DNA of 8,345 bases from Clostridia bacterium. Its GTDB lineage: Bacteria > Bacillota > Clostridia > Christensenellales > Aristaeellaceae. Numbering within the stretch: the stretch's first letter is position 1; every line of letters begins with the position of its first letter. The stretch lies in assembly GCA_009776385.1 (NCBI GenBank), contig WRFT01000074.1:1-8345 (forward strand), written 5' to 3'. A model generated the notes under the pieces. The model searched no databases. It was given only the letters and a program-made list of their open reading frames with translations, and had not been told where the DNA came from. Positions 1 to 5,966 of the stretch are shown one piece after another. The position numbers and the translations under genes are program-made.

Positions 1-21
1 CGAGTATTTCCGGGGCTTCAT
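1..21 (-). CDS. toxin gene partner of RelB-type antitoxin (5' end only)
   Basis: An ATG at 21-19 overlaps the TGA stop of the upstream antitoxin (20-18) in an ATGA arrangement, the usual translational coupling of type II TA operons. Only seven codons are visible (MKPRKYS) before the window ends. Position and overlap suggest a RelE/YafQ-type mRNA interferase, because RelB/DinJ antitoxins normally precede such toxins. That is inferred from context; the seven residues cannot identify the family. Confidence 0.55.
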
Positions 22-329
22 TCAATGTCATAAACCCTCCTGCCGTCAGGATATTCAAGGAAAGGGCGATTTTGCAAATCATCGTACAATGCGACAGGCG
101 AGCCAGATGATTTAACAGTAGAAATCTTTGCGTTTACAGCTTCTCGCATACGACGCTCAATCGGATCGCCGCTTAATTCAAGAGCGAAAGGGATTGCTCT
201 TGAACGCGCCACTTGCGCCAAAAAAATATTGATACCCGTACTCATATTCATTCCGAGCGCGGCAAATACCGCCTCTGCTTGTTTTTTTGTAGCGTTATCT
301 ACACGAACATTAAGCCTTGTTTCGGTCAT
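18..329 (-). CDS. RelB/DinJ family antitoxin
   Basis: A 103-residue protein that starts with a short beta-strand (TRLNVRVD, about residues 4-11) followed by helices and the segment GMNMSTGINIFLAQVARSRAIPF (about 26-48). This is the ribbon-helix-helix DNA-binding layout of RelB/DinJ antitoxins. The C-terminal half, rich in charged and turn residues, would be the toxin-wrapping part. In the family, the antitoxin neutralises a RelE/YafQ-type ribonuclease and, with it, represses its own promoter. The start is set by GGAGGTG seven bases upstream of the ATG. A near-consensus promoter lies 30-60 bp upstream, and the stop overlaps the start of the next gene. Nothing suggests decay. The family call is firm; the exact subfamily is not. 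Confidence 0.88.
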   Translation of the reverse strand: MTETRLNVRVDNATKKQAEAVFAALGMNMSTGINIFLAQVARSRAIPFALELSGDPIERRMREAVNAKISTVKSSGSPVALYDDLQNRPFLEYPDGRRVYDIE

Positions 330-358
330 AACAAAACACCTCCATATCTTTATATCCC

Positions 359-388
359 ATTATACACCCAACGGGCGCACAATGTCAA
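359..388 (-). promoter_or_regulatory. sigma-A-type promoter of the relB-like operon
   Basis: On the minus strand TTGACA (388-383) and TATAAT (364-359) are both perfect consensus boxes with an 18-bp spacer. Transcription would start near 352, giving a short leader with the GGAGG ribosome site. The spacer contains CCCGTTGGG, a small interrupted palindrome that could be part of an antitoxin operator; this last point is inference. Confidence 0.8.
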
Positions 389-441
389 GCGGTTTTCAGT
401 ATTTCCAAAAAATATATGTTACTTTTTTGTGAACTTGATTA

Positions 442-467
442 AAAAGTCCTTGATATTCCGTTTCAGG
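442..467 (+). repeat. 26-bp dispersed repeat, copy 1
   Basis: This segment shares 22 of 26 positions with 2584-2609: an identical 12-base start (AAAAGTCCTTGA) and an identical eight-base end (GTTTCAGG), with differences confined to the middle. In both copies one frame reads KVLDxxFQ. Copy 1 ends exactly where recognisable recombinase sequence starts (about 466), so it marks a junction. It may be the stub of a truncated coding region or a recombination boundary; the sequence alone does not decide. Confidence 0.55.
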
Positions 468-795
468 GGAAGCTGCGCGGAGCATGTTCCGCATGACGAT
501 GGAGGGCTGCGGGCCGTATCAAATTGCCTGTAAGCTGACGGAGCAAAAAGTCTTGATAACCGACGCGCACATGGCTCAGTTTGACGAGGGCGTGAACAAA
601 AACAAGACGTTCAAAGACCCGTATGGATGGGGTTCGTCTACCACAGCCACAAAAGATAAGGCGCCCAACCTTGTTAAGCGTATCGGTAAGACCACCTATC
701 GGGTAAGAGTCCATTTCAACACCACTAGCAAAGAAACCATGAACGACGAAATGAAGCGTATGCTTAGAAATGAAGTGACACGCAACGGCTTATAA
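466..795 (+). pseudogene. chimera: serine recombinase fragment fused to TnpW-like protein
   Basis: An open frame from ATG 484 to TAA 793 (103 residues) joins two unrelated pieces. Residues 1-53 (FRMTMEGCGPYQIA ... KTFKDPYGWGSST) match the middle of the recombinase domain of large serine recombinases of the Tn4451/TndX type; recognisable sequence begins a few codons before the ATG. Right after SST, where the parent continues toward a YLGHT-type motif, the protein changes to TATKDKAPNLVKRIGKTTYRVRVHF and an ETMNDEMKRMLRNEV helix, typical of the small transposon-encoded protein TnpW. The catalytic serine domain and the zinc-ribbon and coiled-coil regions are missing, so no recombinase activity is possible. 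TnpW has no established function. No convincing ribosome site precedes ATG 484. This is most likely a deletion scar of an excised or decayed element, although the TnpW half is intact and could be expressed. Confidence 0.72.
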
Positions 796-816
796 TGATT
801 ATAACAAACATATCAA

Positions 817-852
817 AGCCGTGCCGGTCATTGGCGCGGCTCTTTAGTTTTT
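817..852 (+). terminator. intrinsic terminator after the TnpW-like frame
   Basis: The left arm AGCCGTGCC (817-825) and right arm GGCGCGGCT (833-841) pair over nine positions with one G-T wobble, around a seven-base loop. CTTTAGTTTTT follows. It lies 21 bases after the TnpW stop. It also overlaps the 3' end of the minus-strand yafQ-like frame (stop at 846-844), so it separates convergent transcripts and may act in both directions, although the U-tract is on the plus side. Confidence 0.75.
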
Positions 853-1128
853 ATTGCCCGTATACGTCACATGTGTTCCGGTGCTAGAAAGCATAAGTTT
901 TAATCGGTCACCGTCAACTCTGTATACCAACACCCAATCGTCAGCGATATGACAGCCACGATAGCCGTACTATCTCCCTTTGAGGGGGTGGTCACGATGC
1001 CGCGGTTCAAGCGGCGATTGACGCAACAGTAACAAAACAACCGCGTCGAGTCTTACAATGTCATAGCCACGGCGTATCAGTAAAGTATAACCCCGCTTAA
1101 ACTGGTTGGATAATTCGGGTTTAAGCAT
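844..1128 (-). pseudogene. YafQ-family mRNA interferase toxin with an in-frame amber codon
   Basis: From ATG 1128 the minus strand reads 94 sense codons plus a TAA stop at 846-844 in one frame, matching YafQ length and pattern: MLKPELSNQFKRGY, then RHRDHPLKG (about 43-51), GCHIADDWVLVYRVD (58-72) and STGTH (82-86). Codon 53 is TAG (972-970), in the G-x-Y-x-GYREC segment of the family, where an aromatic residue is common. One base change from a tyrosine or tryptophan codon would explain it. The likely catalytic or RNA-binding positions of the family (His47, His60, Asp64-Trp65, His86) are still present, but all beyond His47 lie after the stop. A second deviation is Gly58, where Glu or Asp is usual before Cys-His. 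The ATG overlaps the end of the antitoxin gene by eight bases. The toxin is probably silent unless the amber codon is read through. Confidence 0.85.
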
Positions 1129-1369
1129 TTAACCACTCCTTTGCTTGTTCCCAAGATTCAAAGGAGTTGTATTCATCATCGGCCGGCGGTTCGCCAAGTG
1201 GTTCGGCGATAATATCGTCAATAGGAAGGCGCCGCTGTATAACCGACTGGGTAAGAAACAGATTCACTGCCGACGAAAGCGACATACCCACCATACTCTT
1301 ATAAAGCGCGTCGGCCTCTTTTCTAATTCGAGAATCAATACGGATATTGTAAGTTGTGTTATTGGACAT
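1121..1369 (-). CDS. RelB/DinJ family antitoxin of the yafQ-like locus
   Basis: An 82-residue protein from ATG 1369 (MSNNTTYNIRIDSRI...). A beta-strand (TYNIRID, about 6-12) is followed by KEADALYKSMVGMSLSSAVNLFLTQSV, the ribbon-helix-helix fold of RelB/DinJ antitoxins. The acidic, aromatic tail (DDEYNSFESWEQAKEWL) is typical of the toxin-binding part. In-frame ATGs at 1393 and 1378 could extend it by up to eight residues; none has a strong ribosome site, and 1369 is chosen because family members usually start a few residues before the strand. The stop overlaps the start of the YafQ-like frame by eight bases, so the pair was translationally coupled. The antitoxin is intact although its toxin is interrupted. 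I see no clear promoter; TATACT at about 1390-1385 lacks a good -35 box. Confidence 0.87.
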   Translation of the reverse strand: MSNNTTYNIRIDSRIRKEADALYKSMVGMSLSSAVNLFLTQSVIQRRLPIDDIIAEPLGEPPADDEYNSFESWEQAKEWLNA

Positions 1370-1424
1370 TTCAATCATTTCTGAGTATATCATATCAAAT
1401 ACGACTACTATATTTCGTGTTTGA

Positions 1425-1841
1425 CTGCTTCAGGAAGGGAAACTGTACGAGGACAAGCGCGGCAATGCGGTATTCGTGGGCTATGACGAGCAGGACGCGG
1501 CGCGGTTCGCTTCCGTGCGAGGTACATACGGCGATTATTGCGGCGATTGCGCTGGGAGCGATAAGCGGTATGGCTTCATGATGTCGGCTTGTGCGCCCTC
1601 TGACCGCCTGTACATCTTTGAAAGCCCCATAGGTGCTATGAGCCGCGCCAGCTTGGAAAAGGCCATCACAGGCGATGCAGGGGCATGGAAACGGCACAGC
1701 CGTCTATCGCTGGCAGGTACGTCCAACACGGCGACGCCCTTCTTTTTGAATTAACATCTCACCGTTAAAGAGCTTGTCTTTTGCCTTGACAACGACCCCG
1801 CAGGGCGCAGCTCATCCGTGACCTTAACCCGGAATGAGTGA
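1425..1841 (+). pseudogene. DUF3991/Toprim-domain protein fragment from a conjugative element
   Basis: The frame beginning directly after a TGA at 1422-1424 reads LLQEGKLYEDKRGNAVFVGYDE, then SDKRYGFMM, RLYIFESPIGAMS, GDAGAWKRHSRLSLAG, a TAA at 1752-1754, then HLTVKELVFCLDNDPAGR. This order is that of DUF3991/Toprim proteins encoded by integrative and conjugative elements. The Toprim glutamate (FES) and the DxD motif (LDNDPAG) are both present, but the ochre codon separates them. The usual SPIDAMS reads SPIGAMS. The N-terminal zinc-finger-like part is absent, and similarity ends soon after DPAGR (frame closes at 1839-1841). So it is truncated at both ends and carries a nonsense codon. It is a remnant of DNA-processing functions of a transferred element. 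Confidence 0.8.
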
Positions 1842-1887
1842 CAAAATCATCCGTATACTACGAAATTGAAGCAAATATAAAGGTGGG

Positions 1888-2265
1888 CTACACCGAACGT
1901 TTCAAAATCAAATCAAGCAGTTGTTTGTCGTCCATTCTTCCTGTCGCTAGCTCTAACCCAGCATGAATGACATCATCGTCTGTAAAATCGGTTTCGATGT
2001 GATTTAACTCCAGAAGCACCATCATCACATAGGTGCCGATACGTTTATTGCCGTCCACAAAAGGGTGATTGCAAACAAGAGAATACGCAATCCGTGCGTT
2101 TTTCGCTGCCGTGGATGGGTACTATTCTACGCTGTCGAACGTCTGGTACGGGGCGGCTAAGGCGGAATCAAGCAATGCTTCGTCCCTGATTCCGTCCAAG
2201 CCGCCGGTGCTGTCCAGTAGTACTTTATGGAGCCGTTGGACTTGTTCTTTGCTTAACGTCATCAT
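1888..2265 (-). pseudogene. Doc/Fic-family toxin with an in-frame amber codon
   Basis: From ATG 2265 one continuous frame covers 125 codons plus a TAG stop (1890-1888), the usual Doc length. It reads LSKEQVQRLHKVL, TGGLDGIRDEALLDSALAAPYQTF (about 20-43), then TAG at codon 48 (2124-2122), YPSTAAKNARIAYSLVCN, and the complete Fic motif HPFVDGNKR (67-75). Doc uses this motif to phosphorylate elongation factor Tu. Relatives usually read E-L-YPS where this frame reads E-stop-YPS, so a single change such as TTG to TAG would explain it. The stop precedes the catalytic histidine, so the product would be an inactive peptide. ATG 2265 overlaps the antitoxin TGA (ATGA); a second ATG follows at 2262. No frameshift is present, suggesting recent inactivation or a sequencing error. 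Confidence 0.87.
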
Positions 2266-2504
2266 TTTGCTAACTCTTCAAAGGCTTTGATGTGCTTCGC
2301 TAAAATGTGTTTAGCCGCCGTATTTACATCTTCGTCATTTGCGACAGCGTTTTGACGGAACAAGCTGAAATCCAACAGGACATAGCGCGGGGCATTGTTT
2401 TTAAGGATTACAGCCGTTCCCTTTTCATCCACAAGCCGAGCTACTTTTGAAAAATTTTGATTGGCTTCCGAAATGGAAATCAAGTTGTCAATGTTGATGT
2501 TCAC
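2262..2504 (-). CDS. Phd/YefM family antitoxin
   Basis: About 80 residues. The N-terminal region (NINIDNLISISEANQNFSKVARLVDEKGTAVILKNNAPRYVLL) is the classic Phd/YefM DNA-binding fold: a strand, the S-EA-NFSKV helix, and a strand pair ending in a PRYV-like motif. The C-terminal helices (AAKHILAKHIKAFEELAK) would bind and block the Doc toxin. Two GTG starts are possible, 2513 and 2504. GTG 2504 is chosen because GAGGTG lies six bases upstream and because the predicted transcription start (about 2516) would leave the 2513 start almost leaderless. The gene ends in an ATGA overlap with the Doc frame. It is intact while its toxin has an amber codon. Confidence 0.9.
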   Translation of the reverse strand: MNINIDNLISISEANQNFSKVARLVDEKGTAVILKNNAPRYVLLDFSLFRQNAVANDEDVNTAAKHILAKHIKAFEELAK

Positions 2505-2522
2505 TAAAATCACCTCGAAGAT

Positions 2523-2551
2523 AGTATAGCTCGATATTAGGATAAATACAA
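2523..2551 (-). promoter_or_regulatory. promoter of the phd-doc locus
   Basis: On the minus strand TTGTAT (2551-2546) and TATACT (2528-2523) are separated by 17 bp, with the predicted start about 12 bp before GTG 2504. The -10 box is strong and the -35 box moderate (TTG conserved). GTAT and ATAC half-motifs flank the element and might be used for autorepression; that is speculative. Confidence 0.6.
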
Positions 2552-2556
2552 CCTAA

Positions 2557-2739
2557 AATCAATATTATTGCATAGCTGATATAAAAGTCCTTGACAAGTC
2601 GTTTCAGGCTAAACAACGCAAAGCGTATAAACTTGATAAAATCCGGTGGTATGAAACCAAACGTTATACCCGAGTTAACTGGCAGCTATCTCCTGTTCAA
2701 ATCCCGGTGGTATATCAACCGCCTCTTTTACCTGTATAA
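2557..2739 (+). pseudogene. unrecognised coding remnant containing repeat copy 2
   Basis: Between a TAA at 2554-2556 and a TAA at 2737-2739 there is an open stretch of 60 codons without an ATG, GTG or TTG near its start. It reads IKVLDKSFQAKQRKAYKL, then DKIRWYETKRYTRVNWQ, then LSPVQIPVVYQPPLLPV. The composition (many Lys, Arg, Tyr, Trp, then a Pro/Val-rich tail) looks protein-like, and its KVLDxxFQxK start is shared with copy 1 of the repeat (443-472). I do not recognise the family. It is probably a fragment of a mobile-element gene; a chance open stretch is possible. Confidence 0.3.
2584..2609 (+). repeat. 26-bp dispersed repeat, copy 2
   Basis: Same orientation as copy 1 (442-467), 22 of 26 positions identical, about 2.14 kb apart. 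The flanking bases differ on both sides. The TTGACA inside it resembles a -35 box, but no -10 box follows at 16-19 bp, so it is unlikely to be a promoter. Confidence 0.55.
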
Positions 2740-2785
2740 ACTTGTCTATCTCATCAACCAAGACCATAATACCTTTAATGGTCAC
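2675..2785 (-). CDS. possible 36-residue small protein
   Basis: GTG 2785 is preceded by AAGGTG with six bases between, a fair ribosome site. The frame reads MTIKGIMVLVDEIDKFIQ then VKEAVDIPPGFEQEIAAS and stops at 2677-2675. It has a hydrophobic start, a helix-like acidic middle and no recognised family. It overlaps the unrecognised plus-strand stretch at 2557-2739, so at most one of the two is likely to be real. It could also be the broken start of a larger gene. Confidence 0.25.
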   Translation of the reverse strand: MTIKGIMVLVDEIDKFIQVKEAVDIPPGFEQEIAAS

Positions 2786-2808
2786 CGATTTCACCTTTTA
2801 TCAACTCT

Positions 2809-2974
2809 CTAGCCATAAAACGTACACTTTCTCGTTTTATCTAACAACGGAGTAAAATATTCACCGCACCAGTCATTTAATTTGTCCTGAAACCATCCAT
2901 CATCCGCGAACTTGTTATGCTGGACAACAATAAACAGTAATATCTGAATGCCTTGTCTAACATAAGTTAATCCG
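2809..2974. other. stretch without a supported gene
   Basis: Downstream of the operon. One minus-strand frame is open here (...VVQHNKFADDGWFQDK, then LNDWCGEYFTPLLDKT, stop at about 2809). Its only ATG (3048) lies inside the preceding gene and there is no ribosome site, so it is not called. A second, 28-codon minus-strand frame starts at an ATG near 2963 (MLDKAFRYYCLLL). I see no hairpin with a T-tract that would clearly end the operon. Confidence 0.4.
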
Positions 2975-3454
2975 TCAATCAATGGCAAACAAGCATTCAA
3001 ACAGCGTTTTACCCTTACCCTCCACAACAGGACGGCTATACCTTTCAAAGTCCGAACCGTCCGAAGCGTGAATTAGGCCGCGCCTGTCCATTTCCTTAAA
3101 GCAAAGGGCAGCTCCGTCCTCGCTAAGCAGTTCGCCCTCTTTTTTTCCGGCAAGTTCGAAGACAATGTATGGGCTTGCCGGGATATCCATATGTTCAAAG
3201 CCGTCCGGTACGCATGTGCCCGGCGGGAACAGAAGCCCAATCCAGTATCGGCTGCCGCTGTCAGATGTCATGCCAAGATACGCATCCCCATTCTCAGGCG
3301 CGGTACCCAGCGTGTCAAGTTGATCGAACAAGCCGTTATCAAGCCACTCGCTCCAAGCGGCGATGAACCCCTCCGGATTGCACATGCACCACTTGCCGAT
3401 AAACCGTAAATTAGGCAGGTTACCCGGGCGCACCTTGGTTATCTCAACAGGCAT
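2975..3454 (-). CDS. GyrI-like (AraC effector-binding type) small-molecule-binding protein
   Basis: 159 residues without a DNA-binding domain. The pattern (LPNLRFIGKWC near 14-24, WSEWLDNGLFDQLDTLG, AYLGMTSDSGSRYWIGLLFPPGTCVPDGFEHMDIPASPYIVFEL, FERYSRPV, LFECLFAI at the end) matches stand-alone GyrI-like domains, which bind small molecules and also occur as the effector domain of AraC-type activators. GAGG-rich AGGAGGGG ends four bases before the ATG. The start lies 35 bases after the fucosidase-like gene, so it is probably the last gene of that operon. It may bind a product or intermediate of the pathway; its ligand cannot be read from the sequence. It is soluble, with no signal peptide. Confidence 0.75.
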   Translation of the reverse strand: MPVEITKVRPGNLPNLRFIGKWCMCNPEGFIAAWSEWLDNGLFDQLDTLGTAPENGDAYLGMTSDSGSRYWIGLLFPPGTCVPDGFEHMDIPASPYIVFELAGKKEGELLSEDGAALCFKEMDRRGLIHASDGSDFERYSRPVVEGKGKTLFECLFAID

Positions 3455-3489
3455 TTTCCCCTCCTAATAGTGCATCTGCCCTCGTTGTC

Positions 3490-4956
3490 TTACGGTGCCG
3501 CCGCAATCCGAAACGCGTATGCCGTCCTGCATGGCCTATTCTTGGTATTCTGAAGGTGTTCGGGAATGGCTATCACCAAACCGTTTTCACCCTCGCAGCG
3601 CCAAGGAAGCGGTTCATCGTATCCCAGCATGTGAATATCCGTCCCTTCCTTGGGGCGGACGGTTTGGATAGGCAGCGTCCTGCCAGGCCATTGCGTGCAT
3701 ATGGCGTATACGTGTTTGAAGTCTTTGGTTCGGGTAAAAAAGATGTCCTCTCCCTCTTTATAAAGCGTTCCCGGCCTCGGCCTGGTGGCATAGATGGCCT
3801 CTCCGTTCACATCCAGCCACGCTCCGGTTTCATGCAGTTGTTCTACGGCTTTAGGATGCCAAAGCCCGTTCGCGTCCGGGCCGATTCCCACCATGAAATT
3901 GCCGCCCTTGGCGACGGCGTCCACCAAATTTCGTATCACCCATTCGCTGCCCTTATACCGGGCGGCTTCCGGGTCATATGAAAAGGTGTTTGCCAGCGGA
4001 TAAATCACCATCCAGGGCATGTCCGTATTCTCTTTGCTTCCCGGCACAAAGCCCTCGGGTGTATAATAATCCCCGTAATTCCCAACGCCGCGCGCCCTGA
4101 ACATCACATCGGGCGCCATGCGGCGAAGGTGTTTCATGGTTTCTCTAATCTCCGGCCACACTTCTACGCCCAGCCACATATCCAGGCAGATCATGTCTAT
4201 TTGATAGTGGGTAAGAAGTTCCGTCAGCTGCTGTTTGTGCCTTGTAAGCATCCGCTCCCTTTCTTGATGTGTGAGCGCGGGCATGGACACAGGGCGCATT
4301 TGCTCAAAGCGGAAATCAATTTCGTCAATTTCCTTTTGAGTCAACAGCTTTTCAAAGCCGGGAACGGTCAGCGGATGAAAGCCGTAGGGCCTGAAGTCCG
4401 CATCGTACCAATCGGGATGTGAAAAATACAGCTCGCTCCTTATGCCGTTTTCCCGCGCGGCATCGCAAAGCTCCTTGACGATGTCCCGTTTGAACGGCGT
4501 GTCCATCACGCTGTACGCAAGGTCGCATGGTTCGATTTGAGGCCCCCCGGCAGCCATCCAATTGACACGCTGTTTCACGCGTGTCTTGGTATCAAACAGT
4601 GAAAACCCCTCGTGATGCTTGGAGGTAAACGCGAAACACTTGAACCCGGCTTGCTTAAAAAAGCGCATCCATTCCCCTGCGTCAAAGTGTTTCGGGTCAA
4701 ACGCCTTGTACAATTCTTGATATCGCTGCCTGTCCGCGAAGGACATCTTTAAAAAAGGCCATGACTCCTCCTGCAAGTTTAGTTTTGAATACAAACCCCA
4801 ATGGACTCTCACGCCGAATTTCATGTCTCTGAAGGCTTCCCGGGCCTGTTCGCTTGCCTGCGTGTAATCCTCATGCGGAATGTCCTCAATATAAGAACGC
4901 ACTTCATTTAAGTGCACGTCTGTCTGCGGAAGCCGTACGAAGTTTGGTTGGCTCAT
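3490..4956 (-). CDS. GH29-type alpha-L-fucosidase family glycoside hydrolase
   Basis: 488 residues from ATG 4956, the usual size for GH29. Visible motifs in family order: FGVRVHWGLYS (about 47-57), FTSKHHEGFSLFD (110-122), LYFSHPDWYD (176-185), IDMICLDMWLG (253-263) with Asp259 at the place of the catalytic nucleophile, and KGGNFMVGIGPDANG (350-364). The family removes terminal alpha-L-fucose with retention of configuration. No signal peptide or membrane segment is visible, so it should act in the cytoplasm on imported oligosaccharides. The general acid/base residue of GH29 is poorly conserved and is not assigned here. AGGAGG lies eight bases before ATG 4956; an upstream in-frame TTG at 4962 is too close to it. 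It follows the CN-hydrolase gene by 12 bases, so the two are co-transcribed. Substrate other than fucoside is possible. Confidence 0.85.
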   Translation of the reverse strand: MSQPNFVRLPQTDVHLNEVRSYIEDIPHEDYTQASEQAREAFRDMKFGVRVHWGLYSKLNLQEESWPFLKMSFADRQRYQELYKAFDPKHFDAGEWMRFFKQAGFKCFAFTSKHHEGFSLFDTKTRVKQRVNWMAAGGPQIEPCDLAYSVMDTPFKRDIVKELCDAARENGIRSELYFSHPDWYDADFRPYGFHPLTVPGFEKLLTQKEIDEIDFRFEQMRPVSMPALTHQERERMLTRHKQQLTELLTHYQIDMICLDMWLGVEVWPEIRETMKHLRRMAPDVMFRARGVGNYGDYYTPEGFVPGSKENTDMPWMVIYPLANTFSYDPEAARYKGSEWVIRNLVDAVAKGGNFMVGIGPDANGLWHPKAVEQLHETGAWLDVNGEAIYATRPRPGTLYKEGEDIFFTRTKDFKHVYAICTQWPGRTLPIQTVRPKEGTDIHMLGYDEPLPWRCEGENGLVIAIPEHLQNTKNRPCRTAYAFRIAAAP

Positions 4957-4968
4957 ACTCAAATCCTC

Positions 4969-5892
4969 CTATACCTGTATGGGGCGGACAGGCAGATGCC
5001 CGCGTACTGAATGGATATAATTCCGGCTGCGGCGCTGATAATCGCGCAGCGGCTCAATACCGTATTCCCGGCACAGCGCCTTAGCGCTGATTTCGGTTGA
5101 CATAGATCGGATGACGCACCATTCCTCGCGGTCATAATCGTGTTCCAACTCTATTTCTCTCGGATAATCCTTAAGCAATGCGTTTAGTTTATCCCTGTTA
5201 AAATTGTGGTGGCAAATAACTTTATCCATGTCAATACGCGCGCGGGATAATAGGATTTGACCGCAGTTCCCGCGATGGTATGTCAGCTCTTTCCCGTCGA
5301 TGTCATACACGGCAAAATCCGGTTTGCGTGTGGCGGTAACGATGGCATAATGATGGTTGAGCGCGTGCGCCGATAGCTGCCTGCCGGCGGAATAAGCGCT
5401 GGTAAACAAAACAAGCTCCGTATCCAGATCCGCCATATCCTGCCATAAATCCGAAAAGTTCGCGTCAAAACAAATGGCTGCCGAGACCCTACCAAAATCA
5501 GTATCCGCGAAAACCGCCCTATCCCCGGGGATCACGGCGGAATCGGTTCTGTCAAACTCATTCCAATAAGGGTACATCTTATTATAACAAAATGCCGTCT
5601 CACCGTGCCGGTCAAACAGAATGGCTGAGTTTGTGTGCGTTGTATCGCTGATTTGCAGGTACACAGAAGCCAGCACATAGCATTGTTTCTCGGCGGCCAA
5701 CTCGGAAATGCCCGATAAAAAAAAGTCGCCCGGCTTGCTGATAGCGTTTCCCAGGCACATCTCCGGCAGCAGCACCATATCCTCCGTACCGTTTATGTTT
5801 CCGCGCAGTAAATCCAGAATGCCTTCTTCACTCAGCGGGACGCCCGCTGCCTCCATGGCGAATGAGACACTCAACATTGATATATTCCGCAT
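4969..5892 (-). CDS. carbon-nitrogen hydrolase (nitrilase superfamily)
   Basis: 307 residues with the complete nitrilase-superfamily triad in order: Glu44 (VLLPEMCLG), Lys105 (FCYNKMYPYW) and Cys141 (SAAICFDANF). These enzymes hydrolyse amide or nitrile C-N bonds through a cysteine thioester. The catalytic domain covers about residues 4-250; a tail of roughly 50 residues (REYGIEPLRDYQRRSRNYIHSV) may serve in oligomerisation. No signal peptide is seen. GGAGG lies six bases before ATG 5892. The gene lies 74 bases after the regulator and 12 bases before the GH29 gene, whose AGGAGG begins directly at the TAG stop. The context suggests that it processes an amide (or an N-acyl group) belonging to the same substrate as the glycosidase; the substrate is unknown. 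Confidence 0.85.
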   Translation of the reverse strand: MRNISMLSVSFAMEAAGVPLSEEGILDLLRGNINGTEDMVLLPEMCLGNAISKPGDFFLSGISELAAEKQCYVLASVYLQISDTTHTNSAILFDRHGETAFCYNKMYPYWNEFDRTDSAVIPGDRAVFADTDFGRVSAAICFDANFSDLWQDMADLDTELVLFTSAYSAGRQLSAHALNHHYAIVTATRKPDFAVYDIDGKELTYHRGNCGQILLSRARIDMDKVICHHNFNRDKLNALLKDYPREIELEHDYDREEWCVIRSMSTEISAKALCREYGIEPLRDYQRRSRNYIHSVRGHLPVRPIQV

Positions 5893-5966
5893 ACGATGCC
5901 TCCAATGGAAATTTAATCGGCAGCCATTCTGTATTTAGGTCAAACCAATACCTTGCCAGAACAGTT

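Noticed and set aside
1395..1729. Open frames opposite the Toprim remnant on the minus strand
   Set aside because: They are antisense to a sequence with clear DUF3991/Toprim motifs and show no family pattern of their own.
844..2265. Genome-wide reassignment of TAG to an amino acid
   Set aside because: TAG ends the CN-hydrolase (4971-4969), the regulator (5969-5967) and the Doc frame (1890-1888) at natural family ends, and the Toprim break is TAA.
2591..2640. Promoter at repeat copy 2 (TTGACA)
   Set aside because: No -10-like box stands at a 16-19 bp spacing, and the equivalent in copy 1 is TTGATA without a -10 box.
2809..3048. 79-codon minus-strand frame following the GyrI-like gene
   Set aside because: Its only ATG lies inside the GyrI-like gene in another frame, there is no ribosome site, and no family is recognisable; described only as an unassigned stretch.
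3556..3981. 141-codon plus-strand frame within the GH29 gene
   Set aside because: It is antisense to strongly conserved GH29 sequence, and its composition follows the coding strand.
5893..5966. Separate promoter for the CN-hydrolase gene (TTGACC on the minus strand)
   Set aside because: The only T/A-rich -10 candidate is 20-21 bp downstream, too far; co-transcription with the regulator gene is simpler.
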